A stretch of DNA of 5,257 bases, from NCBI GenBank assembly GCA_005879655.1, contig VBJK01000527.1, forward strand, positions 1 through 5,257, in the 5' to 3' direction. How positions within the stretch are numbered: position 1 is the first letter of the stretch; the number at the start of each line of letters is the position of its first letter. The DNA comes from Chloroflexota bacterium. GTDB lineage: Bacteria; Chloroflexota; Ktedonobacteria; Ktedonobacterales; Ktedonobacteraceae. Below the pieces are notes generated by a model, which was not told where the DNA came from, made no database searches, and saw only the letters and a list, made by a program, of their open reading frames with translations. Both the position numbers and the translations under genes were made by a program. This document shows, piece by piece, positions 1 through 4,489 of the stretch.

Positions 1-66
1 GAGGTCATTCTTGCATTCAGAAGACGGGTGAAATCCGCTGCCCGTGGAGGCGACTTCGCTGGCGAC

Positions 67-597
67 ATGGACAATCTGACCCAGGCAAAGGAGCTCCTGC
101 TCAAAGCTTTGGCTCGCGTGCGAGAAGAAGCTGAGATGGCAGAGACTCGGCGGCGAGCTAAAGAGGCGGAGCAAGCACCGAAACGGAAGAAGCAGCCGCC
201 AAAGTCGGTACCACCACTCTGTTTAGGAGCGGCGAAATCGAACCCCTACGAGGCCATACGCGCCTACGAGCGGAAATTGGCTCGTGAGCGAGAAGAAGCA
301 CGACGGCTTTCTGAAAAGGCACGCTTACACAAAGCGGGAAGGACCGAAAAAACCGTGAAGACGAGACACGATGACCAGAGGCCAGCGCCACAGGTAAGCG
401 ACGATCTGATACAAGGCGCACTCTCTCTGCTTGAAAGTCGGAGGCTTGAACTAGAGCAGATCCAACAGCGGGAGCAGGGAATGTCTCAAGAGCTGGGTCG
501 TATGCAGGCGAGACGTACTGAGCTAGAGCAAGCTGTGGAAGCGGCATGTGTTTTAGCGAAGGAGATGCTTGCTATTCTTGAAGCCGTAGCGCAATAG
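67..597 (+). CDS. Coiled-coil protein of unknown function (start uncertain, may begin left of the window)
   Basis: I do not recognise the family. From the ATG at 67 it has 176 residues and is very rich in Glu, Arg, Lys, Gln and Ala. Three helical charged stretches are visible: about residues 3-38, 60-90, and a long C-terminal one at 112-174 with regularly spaced Leu/Ile/Met (SLLESRRLELEQIQ and onward), which should form a coiled coil. A Lys/Pro-rich linker (KRKKQPPKSVPP, 39-50) separates the first two. There is no signal peptide or membrane segment, so it is probably cytoplasmic. The start is uncertain. ATG 67 gives a natural-looking N terminus (MDNLTQAKEL), but its nearest GGAGG (46-50) is 16 nt away. 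A GTG at 28 is in frame behind a weak AGAAG, and the frame has no stop back to base 1. A structural or scaffold partner of the following TIR-like protein is conceivable, but this is inference. Confidence 0.7.
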   Translation: MDNLTQAKELLLKALARVREEAEMAETRRRAKEAEQAPKRKKQPPKSVPPLCLGAAKSNPYEAIRAYERKLAREREEARRLSEKARLHKAGRTEKTVKTRHDDQRPAPQVSDDLIQGALSLLESRRLELEQIQQREQGMSQELGRMQARRTELEQAVEAACVLAKEMLAILEAVAQ

Positions 598-651
598 TCT
601 GTCGGTTGGTTTCTGCCAGTCTCGATCGTGGGGCTGGCAGATGCGAGTCGA
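598..651 (+). repeat. Structured intergenic element, copy 1 (hairpin plus ATGCGAGYCGA box)
   Basis: Starts directly after the stop codon of the upstream gene. A 7-bp perfect stem pairs CTGCCAG (613-619) with CTGGCAG (634-640). Pairing can continue inward with G-U pairs (620-624 with 629-633) to a 4-nt loop. The hairpin is followed immediately by ATGCGAGTCGA (641-651). The same arrangement recurs at 1436-1491. The first 25 nt of the two copies match at 19 positions and the downstream box at 10 of 11, and the stem differences are compensatory. No T tract follows, so it is not a standard intrinsic terminator. It could be a 3'-UTR stabiliser, a leader RNA for the next gene, or a recombination or protein-binding site. 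Function is unknown. Confidence 0.6.
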
Positions 652-665
652 GAGGCTCACCCGCT

Positions 666-714
666 CCGCGTGGCGGTATCACGTGGACAGTCTAAACAAT
701 CGCACAGACGTGCG
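666..714 (+). promoter_or_regulatory. Two further hairpins in the leader of the TIR-like gene
   Basis: CCGCGTG (666-672) pairs with CACGTGG (680-686), with one G-U pair and a 7-nt loop. CGCAC (701-705) then pairs with GTGCG (710-714) around the loop AGAC. The second hairpin ends on the first base of the likely ribosome binding site GGAAGGG (714-720), so its folding could affect access to it. Both stems are short and could occur by chance. They are noted because they follow a covarying hairpin in the same leader. Confidence 0.3.
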
Positions 715-730
715 GAAGGGAACCCTACCA

Positions 731-1435
731 ATGGCAGTAGATACTTTAAAAATTGAAGAGAGATCTGTAGAAGTAGCAGAAAAGCAAGTCGAGAGAGACC
801 TGGTGGTCATCTGGTACCACGAGAGGGACGTTGATCTGATGAAAGCCCTCGATCCGCATCTCCAGTTGGCCATGTTGCGCCTGGGATTCGGCTGGCACTA
901 CTTTGGCTATCCCCAGACGAAGCTTTTGGCTCCGACACCGCTCTCCGAGGCGGACAAGAAATATGCCTACAGAGTGCAGGAATATGAAGAGAAAAAGGCG
1001 GAGTATGAGGCAGCACAAAAAGAACAGCAAAGTAAGTATGACCGTACGGTTCGTTTTCTTCAGCAACGCTGTACATTGTTTGTGCCATGCATTTCCAACG
1101 CCTGCATGTTACAGATGTGGAAGGACACTGAGCGCGATTCGCGTTTAAGCGAGGTCTTTGCCGAAGTGGCATTTCAGATCATGCCCATAGTCCTGCGTCC
1201 AACGAATACCGGTGAGGCAAACCCATCGGAACCGCTCGGCGCACATGATGGCTACCAGCTTGAACTTGCTTGCCAGAAAATTGCTGCTACGATGGAGAGC
1301 ATGCTTCGTGCAAATCCTCACTACAAGCCGGTGCAGAAACAAGCGCCCCTAGCGACACTGTTTCTGCCAGAACCTGCACCCCAGGTTGTGGCACCGACGG
1401 CTCCTAAAAAGCGTCGGTGGTCTCTCTTCCATTGA
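731..1435 (+). CDS. Divergent TIR-like domain protein with helical insertion
   Basis: 234 residues from ATG 731, which has GGAAGGG (714-720) 10 nt upstream. An in-frame ATG at 641 would add 30 residues, but it lies inside the repeated spacer element and lacks a good ribosome site. The layout resembles a TIR domain. There is a first strand followed by an acidic turn (LVVIWYHERD, 24-33), comparable to the FISYSHKD start of bacterial TIRs, and an amphipathic helix (34-51). A strand VPCIS (118-122) is followed by a helix with acidic residues (E134), a strand plus IMPIVLRP (150-157), very like the VIPIILRP of TIR proteins, and a last helix (174-193). A charged helical insertion (about 72-112, EYEEKKAEYEAAQKEQQ) sits in the middle. 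Bacterial TIR domains often cleave NAD+ in anti-phage defence. The catalytic Glu is not securely placed here, so activity is uncertain. The tail is Pro-rich and ends KKRRWSLFH. The TIR assignment is by eye, and a non-TIR Rossmann-like fold remains possible. Confidence 0.85.
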   Translation: MAVDTLKIEERSVEVAEKQVERDLVVIWYHERDVDLMKALDPHLQLAMLRLGFGWHYFGYPQTKLLAPTPLSEADKKYAYRVQEYEEKKAEYEAAQKEQQSKYDRTVRFLQQRCTLFVPCISNACMLQMWKDTERDSRLSEVFAEVAFQIMPIVLRPTNTGEANPSEPLGAHDGYQLELACQKIAATMESMLRANPHYKPVQKQAPLATLFLPEPAPQVVAPTAPKKRRWSLFH

Positions 1436-1491
1436 TCTATCGTCTGGCTTCAGCCGGTCTGGGGAATCTCGGGCCGGTTGATGCGAGCCGA
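1436..1491 (+). repeat. Structured intergenic element, copy 2 (hairpin plus ATGCGAGYCGA box)
   Basis: Starts directly after the stop of the TIR-like gene, and its stem begins 15 nt after that stop, the same distance as in copy 1. CAGCCGGTC (1451-1459) pairs with GGCCGGTTG (1472-1480), nine pairs including two G-U, with a 12-nt loop. ATGCGAGCCGA (1481-1491) follows. Against copy 1, stem position 2 changes from T-A to A-T and position 6 from A-T to G-C, both preserving pairing, and position 3 changes from G-C to G-T. This pattern supports a selected RNA or single-strand structure rather than a simple duplicated protein-binding sequence. Confidence 0.6.
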
Positions 1492-1499
1492 TGGCGGCT

Positions 1500-1509
1500 T
1501 ACTTAAGTA
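1500..1509. promoter_or_regulatory. Short perfect palindrome
   Basis: TACTTAAGTA is its own reverse complement. It lies between the spacer hairpin and the large inverted repeat upstream of hicA. Ten-base palindromes can arise by chance. It could be a half of a regulator site, but no regulator gene is visible in the window. Confidence 0.2.
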
Positions 1510-1519
1510 GAGGAAGGGG

Positions 1520-1550
1520 CAATCGTGACAACCTTTTTGTGTCACGATTG
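1520..1550. promoter_or_regulatory. Perfect 11-bp inverted repeat upstream of hicA
   Basis: CAATCGTGACA (1520-1530) is the exact reverse complement of TGTCACGATTG (1540-1550), with a 9-nt spacer ACCTTTTTG. No T run follows on either strand, so it does not look like an intrinsic terminator. The downstream flank repeats ATTGGGG and AATTGGGG (1547-1561). It ends 137 nt before hicA. It may be an operator for a DNA-binding regulator or an RNA hairpin. Directly upstream lies GGAAGGGG (1512-1519), which resembles a ribosome site for a GTG at 1525 inside the left arm. Confidence 0.55.
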
Positions 1551-1687
1551 GGGAATTGGGGAGTCGTTGATAGAGGCACAAGCCGAAATGCATACACACG
1601 CTTTTCGACTTCAGAAGCGAGGATCAGTCACACGTAGATCGGCCTTGTACATCGAGACCTGTAGCTCTGTAGGGATACAAGAAATTC

Positions 1688-1933
1688 ATGAAGTTACGGA
1701 AGCTCAAGAAGATTTTGCGGCAGAGAGGATATCGTTCCCGTCCTGGGCGAGGGAGTCATGAGGTTTGGACACATCCAAGAGCACCGCACAAGCCGATTGT
1801 CCTGTGTGGATCTGAAGGCTCCGATGCGCAGCCCTATCTCGTTGCGCAGGTGTTCAAAGACAAGAGGATCTCTCATCCAAGACACAACGGAAAGAGGCAG
1901 CTCCACCGGCGCACAAGCCCTGGAAAGCACTAG
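1688..1933 (+). CDS. hicA: HicA-like mRNA interferase toxin
   Basis: 81 residues, the usual size for HicA (about 60-80). HicA toxins have a small double-stranded-RNA-binding-like fold and cut mRNA using a conserved His. Visible features are the N-terminal basic helix MKLRKLKKILRQRGY (1-15), the strand-turn with the motif GRGSHEVWTHP (20-30) holding the catalytic His24, a strand IVLCG (37-41), and a segment GSEGSDAQPY (41-50) like the GxDGDDAxxY stretch of one HicA subfamily, followed by a last helix (51-58). The final 22 residues are basic and extend past the usual family end. ATG 1688 is preceded by TAGGGA (1670-1675), which contains an in-frame stop, so no longer start is possible; the ribosome site is weakly spaced. 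No HicB partner is recognisable on either side. The next gene starts 23 nt downstream and may share its transcript. Confidence 0.75.
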   Translation: MKLRKLKKILRQRGYRSRPGRGSHEVWTHPRAPHKPIVLCGSEGSDAQPYLVAQVFKDKRISHPRHNGKRQLHRRTSPGKH

Positions 1934-1956
1934 CGGCGGCAGAGCCAGTCACAAGA

Positions 1957-2433
1957 ATGCATCTCATGGCTATGCGACATTATCGCATGAATCCAGCCAT
2001 GAGGATAGCAGAACAGAAGTGGAGACAAGAGCACGAGATGCTGAATTTAGCAGGAATGACCCAGGGAGATGCACAACACACCTTGCAAGTGTATCAGTGG
2101 ATCACCGAGCACCTCCCAGAAATTACCGCACGGGCCTCGAATGCCGAGCGAGCTGGAGTGTCCGCACATGACATGCAGCCGACCTTCCATGAGACCTATA
2201 CCGAACTGGAATGCACACGGTTCCTACCGGTCACGATCGCGCTGTTTACCGATGAGGACACGCTGGCCATGCGTAAGAGCACTGAGCCCAATGTGTTGCT
2301 CTACCGGCCTGATAACCGACACGATCCTGTCATCGCCGATTACTTCCATACGTTGGAATTGAGCGAAGTCACGGAGCGGTTTGGCATTGATGGTGATTGC
2401 CAGACGTGGCGGGTCAAGGGAGGGCAACAATAA
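1957..2433 (+). CDS. Conserved-looking soluble protein of unknown function
   Basis: 158 residues, family not recognised. The N-terminal half is helical with many Met, Gln and Glu (MNPAMRIAEQKWRQEHEMLN and onward, 11-62). The C-terminal half looks like an alpha/beta domain, with strands FLPVTIALF (89-97) and NVLLYRP (112-118), then DPVIADYFHTLELSEVTERFG (123-143) and a final QTWRVKG. No signal peptide or membrane segment is seen. Several ATGs (1957, 1966, 1972, 1987) compete, and none has a clear ribosome site. The frame is open upstream to 1816 without any ATG or GTG. It ends three bases before the next gene, so it is the first gene of the packed run that extends to the right edge. It is not a HicB-type antitoxin that I can recognise. 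Confidence 0.7.
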   Translation: MHLMAMRHYRMNPAMRIAEQKWRQEHEMLNLAGMTQGDAQHTLQVYQWITEHLPEITARASNAERAGVSAHDMQPTFHETYTELECTRFLPVTIALFTDEDTLAMRKSTEPNVLLYRPDNRHDPVIADYFHTLELSEVTERFGIDGDCQTWRVKGGQQ

Positions 2434-2436
2434 CCC

Positions 2437-2883
2437 ATGTACCTTCACACATTCAATTTTCAAACGACAGAGCAGGCGCAAGAGGCGTCTGGGCTCCAGA
2501 TCACCTGCACCAACATGACCGTTGGAGACAGGTATGGCACACCAACGATCTCGTTCCAGACCAACTACATCCTGGGACCGGTCACACTGATCGTGCTCAA
2601 ACAGGAGACACAGGCGATCAAGCTTGCAGCAAACGAACCGCTCGCGGGAGCACCATCCCCACACTATTCGGTCTCTTTGGGACAAACACTTCTCACGATA
2701 GTCGCAGGTGCGTTCTTCCTTGGCCTCGCGTGGCTTGAGGCGGCTGGCATGGCAAGGGTCATTGCAGCATGGGGAGCAACCGGATGGATCACCATTTGCA
2801 GCAACGATCTACTCCCGATTCTGCGAGCTCTCGCTCGGACAGGGAAGCCGATGGCAGCACAGGATGAGGAGGTGGTGCGATGA
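2437..2883 (+). CDS. Small membrane protein with N-terminal MYxHTxxFQT module (paralogue of the gene at 3166)
   Basis: 148 residues. The N-terminal 60 residues form a module that also begins the protein at 3166: MYLHTFNFQTTEQAQEA, then a TVG turn, then ISFQT and a leucine-rich strand (LIVLKQETQA). This looks like a small beta-alpha-beta-beta fold. After a Pro/Ser linker comes a hydrophobic segment, QTLLTIVAGAFFLGLAWL (83-100), probably membrane-spanning. A weaker hydrophobic segment follows (104-122), with a short charged tail (AQDEEVVR). The module probably lies on one side of the membrane; orientation is not clear. AGGGAGG (2417-2423), inside the end of the preceding gene, is the likely ribosome site, 13 nt from ATG 2437. 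Its TGA overlaps the next ATG. Function is unknown. Confidence 0.75.
   Translation: MYLHTFNFQTTEQAQEASGLQITCTNMTVGDRYGTPTISFQTNYILGPVTLIVLKQETQAIKLAANEPLAGAPSPHYSVSLGQTLLTIVAGAFFLGLAWLEAAGMARVIAAWGATGWITICSNDLLPILRALARTGKPMAAQDEEVVR
2867..2872 (+). promoter_or_regulatory. Ribosome binding site for the gene at 2880
   Basis: Perfect AGGAGG, 7 nt before ATG 2880, inside the last codons of the preceding gene. It supports the start of the 97-residue gene and translational coupling through the ATGA overlap. Confidence 0.8.
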
Positions 2884-3173
2884 TTGTCATTCGGTTTGCG
2901 CTGATCATTCGCGATGAGACCGACAAACAGTTGAGCGTGGTCGGTACCGATCGCGAACCAAAGACAGGGCATAACAGCATCCAACCGAAATTCCACCCCT
3001 TCCTTCTGTCTGCCTTCGGTTTGCATCCGACGGCTACATCTATTGATGTCGTTGCCTGGAAGCCTGGCATGCAGCTTGATCAAGCCCCGTTATTGCTGAC
3101 AGCTAAAAGGACAGAGCAGCCGCGTATGCTCGGCTATAGCTTTCCAGGGGAGAAGGAGCCTGTCCATGTATAA
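2880..3173 (+). CDS. Small protein of unknown function in the membrane-protein operon
   Basis: 97 residues, family not recognised. It starts with a hydrophobic strand (MIVIRFALIIRDE, 1-13), too short and interrupted by Arg to be a clear membrane anchor. It continues with alternating polar and hydrophobic residues suggestive of a compact beta-rich fold: QLSVVGTD (17-24), TSIDVVAWKPG (53-63), and PLLLTAKR (70-77) near the end. There is no Cys and no known catalytic motif. The start is secure, with a perfect AGGAGG and an ATGA overlap with the gene before. It overlaps the following gene by 8 nt. Lying between two genes with homologous N-terminal modules, it is likely a component or chaperone of the same complex, which is an inference from context alone. 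Confidence 0.75.
   Translation: MIVIRFALIIRDETDKQLSVVGTDREPKTGHNSIQPKFHPFLLSAFGLHPTATSIDVVAWKPGMQLDQAPLLLTAKRTEQPRMLGYSFPGEKEPVHV
3153..3158 (+). promoter_or_regulatory. Ribosome binding site for the gene at 3166
   Basis: AAGGAG, 7 nt before ATG 3166, inside the end of the preceding gene. It fixes the start of the second MYxHT-module protein, whose first codons overlap the previous stop. Confidence 0.75.
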
Positions 3174-3735
3174 CCATACCCTGACCTTTCAGACAGAACA
3201 ACAGGCAAAGAGGGCCGAGCGTGCACTCATGTATACCCACATTGATTGCTCCAATGTGCACGTGGGAGCCCAGGGACGGCTCTCATTTCAAACCACCCAC
3301 AGACTGGAAGAGCTTCCACGGCTGAAGCTGAGGTCAGATCTCCAGGCAACGGGCAGCACTTTCAATGTCTGGGAAGCGTTGCCACCCTACGAAGCTGGGC
3401 TACGGGCTGCAGGGAGGCTGCAACAGGCACATGGGACTTCGTTCACCACGTTCGGCATGCCATTTGAATTCGATGAAACATTCCAGAGCGGGTGCCCCCA
3501 CTGTGGATACCTTGAGGACGACGAAGAGGAGGAAACCACAAGCGACATCATAGGCGATATCCTGTTCTTCCTGGATCAGCTTGCCAGATTCCTAGTAGGG
3601 GCCGTGCTCTGCCTGGTCGCAACACTGCTACTCCTGTTCTTTGCTATCGTCGCCCGAATCGTCCTGTTCCTGCTGGAGCTTTGGGCCATCATTTCCTGTT
3701 CCCCCCTCATTGCCGCTGCCGCCTGGCTACGATGA
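3166..3735 (+). CDS. Membrane protein with MYxHTxxFQT module, CPHC motif and acidic linker
   Basis: 189 residues. The N terminus (MYNHTLTFQTEQQAKRAERA, then VHVG, LSFQTTHRLEELPRLKLR) aligns over about 60 residues with the protein at 2437, so the two are paralogues that diverged after duplication. A middle region (65-108) is not shared. Then come a single CPHC pair (C110, C113), a very acidic stretch DDEEEEET (118-125), and two long hydrophobic segments (about 141-161 and 163-187), probably a membrane hairpin that ends the protein. The CPHC pair could bind metal with another subunit or form a disulfide; one pair alone is not a complete zinc finger. Role unknown. The paralogy and the adjacent wall hydrolase suggest an envelope complex. 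Confidence 0.8.
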   Translation: MYNHTLTFQTEQQAKRAERALMYTHIDCSNVHVGAQGRLSFQTTHRLEELPRLKLRSDLQATGSTFNVWEALPPYEAGLRAAGRLQQAHGTSFTTFGMPFEFDETFQSGCPHCGYLEDDEEEETTSDIIGDILFFLDQLARFLVGAVLCLVATLLLLFFAIVARIVLFLLELWAIISCSPLIAAAAWLR

Positions 3736-3742
3736 TGCGCTC

Positions 3743-4489
3743 ATGGCTGCCCGGCGCTACAACCGCGCATATAGTCGCCACAGCCAGATCTATCGAGCCT
3801 TTGGGCCGATCCCGCACCATGCCTATCCTTCCAGATCCGGGGCAACGCCTATTGTTGTCCCGGATGAGCCAACGACGGAGACGCATGGCGGAAAGCTGAT
3901 GCTCACAGCCGCCCTGGTGATCATCGTGATCGTTATCGCAGGCTTCGGTCTCGCCAATCTGGTCGCCCCAAAGCCAACACCGCAGCTCCCGCCGAATACC
4001 TCGTACTCGGTCATCGGGGGGCCATCAGTCACAGCCGATTTCATCAATCAGGTGCTTGGTCATTATGGTTCACCAGCGGCTGGCCAGGGACAGGCACTCT
4101 ACGATCTGGGTGTGGAGTATGGCGTCGATCCCGTCTTTGCCCTCGCCTTCTTTATGCACGAAAGCAGTTTCGGCAAAGCAGGCATGGCAACCGTCACGCT
4201 GGGCCTGGGCAATGAACGGTGCCTCTCGGATCGCCCTTGTGTGAATACGCAGGGTGGCCAGTGCCAGACGGGGCAGAGTTGCTATGCTCAGTTCTTTTCC
4301 TGGCAAGACGGGTTTGAGCACTGGTATATGCTCATCACCGGGCCAGTCTATAAAGGCGCGGGGCTCACGACAGTAGCGACTATCATTCCGCGCTACGCGC
4401 CAAACGCGGATCATAACAATGAGGCGGGCTATATTGCCTCAGTCGAGAACGCGGTGGCCACCTGGCGGAAAGGTGAGGTGGTGGTATGA
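3743..4489 (+). CDS. Membrane-anchored glucosaminidase-type peptidoglycan hydrolase
   Basis: 248 residues from ATG 3743. It has a basic cytoplasmic N terminus (RRYNRAYSRH), one transmembrane anchor (about 52-74, LMLTAALVIIVIVIAGFG), a Pro-rich stalk (76-84), and an extracellular glucosaminidase/lysozyme-like domain (about 96-241). In that domain GVDPVFALAFFMHESSFG (127-144) is the diagnostic core, and Glu140 is the likely catalytic acid. WQDGFEHWY (187-195) and LTTVATIIPRYAPNAD (208-223) match the later part of the family. Such enzymes cut the glycan strand of peptidoglycan. Four Cys (160, 166, 174, 180) lie close together and could form two disulfides outside the cell. The frame also allows an earlier start at 3641, but that would lie inside the preceding gene. 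The chosen ATG sits 7 nt after that gene's stop without a strong ribosome site, suggesting reinitiation. In operons with membrane proteins such hydrolases open the wall for secretion or conjugation machinery (VirB1-like role). Confidence 0.85.
   Translation: MAARRYNRAYSRHSQIYRAFGPIPHHAYPSRSGATPIVVPDEPTTETHGGKLMLTAALVIIVIVIAGFGLANLVAPKPTPQLPPNTSYSVIGGPSVTADFINQVLGHYGSPAAGQGQALYDLGVEYGVDPVFALAFFMHESSFGKAGMATVTLGLGNERCLSDRPCVNTQGGQCQTGQSCYAQFFSWQDGFEHWYMLITGPVYKGAGLTTVATIIPRYAPNADHNNEAGYIASVENAVATWRKGEVVV
4475..4480 (+). promoter_or_regulatory. Ribosome binding site for the gene at 4486
   Basis: GAGGTG, within AAGGTGAGGTGG, 5 nt before ATG 4486. This ATG overlaps the hydrolase stop as ATGA, and the site decides the frame of the last gene, which has no stop inside the window. 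Confidence 0.65.

Noticed and set aside
158..547. 129-codon frame on the - strand
   Set aside because: It lies opposite the coiled-coil gene. Its Leu/Ser/Val/Arg-rich composition is what the complement of a Glu/Arg/Ala-rich gene gives.
613..640. Intrinsic terminator after the first gene (and likewise 1451-1480)
   Set aside because: Neither stem is followed by a T tract; the next bases are ATGCGAG.
746..1172. Overlapping - strand frames opposite the TIR-like gene
   Set aside because: They are shadow frames with low-complexity, Cys- and Arg-rich translations and no ribosome sites.
598..1491. Integron gene cassettes with attC sites
   Set aside because: The gene-hairpin-gene-hairpin order suggested it, but I see no GTTRRRY and RYYYAAC core pair at the ends of either hairpin, and no integrase is in the window.
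1567..1590. Possible promoter TTGATA ... CATACA upstream of hicA
   Set aside because: The -35 is acceptable, but the -10 matches TATAAT at only three positions, too weak to call.
1525..1761. 78-codon frame starting at GTG 1525 behind GGAAGGGG
   Set aside because: It has a fair ribosome site, but its start lies inside the perfect inverted repeat, it overlaps hicA by 74 nt in another frame, and its translation resembles no family. The structure explains the region better than a gene, though a short leader peptide cannot be excluded.
1758..2171. 137-codon + frame across the hicA end
   Set aside because: It overlaps both hicA and the next gene, and its Ser/Arg/Thr-rich translation looks like an out-of-frame read.
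2664..3083. - strand frames opposite 2437-3173
   Set aside because: They are shadows of two genes whose starts are supported by ribosome sites and overlaps.
3641..3742. N-terminal extension of the hydrolase from ATG 3641
   Set aside because: It would overlap the membrane hairpin coding region of the previous gene by 95 nt and adds a Ser/Pro-rich stretch that reads as a shadow.
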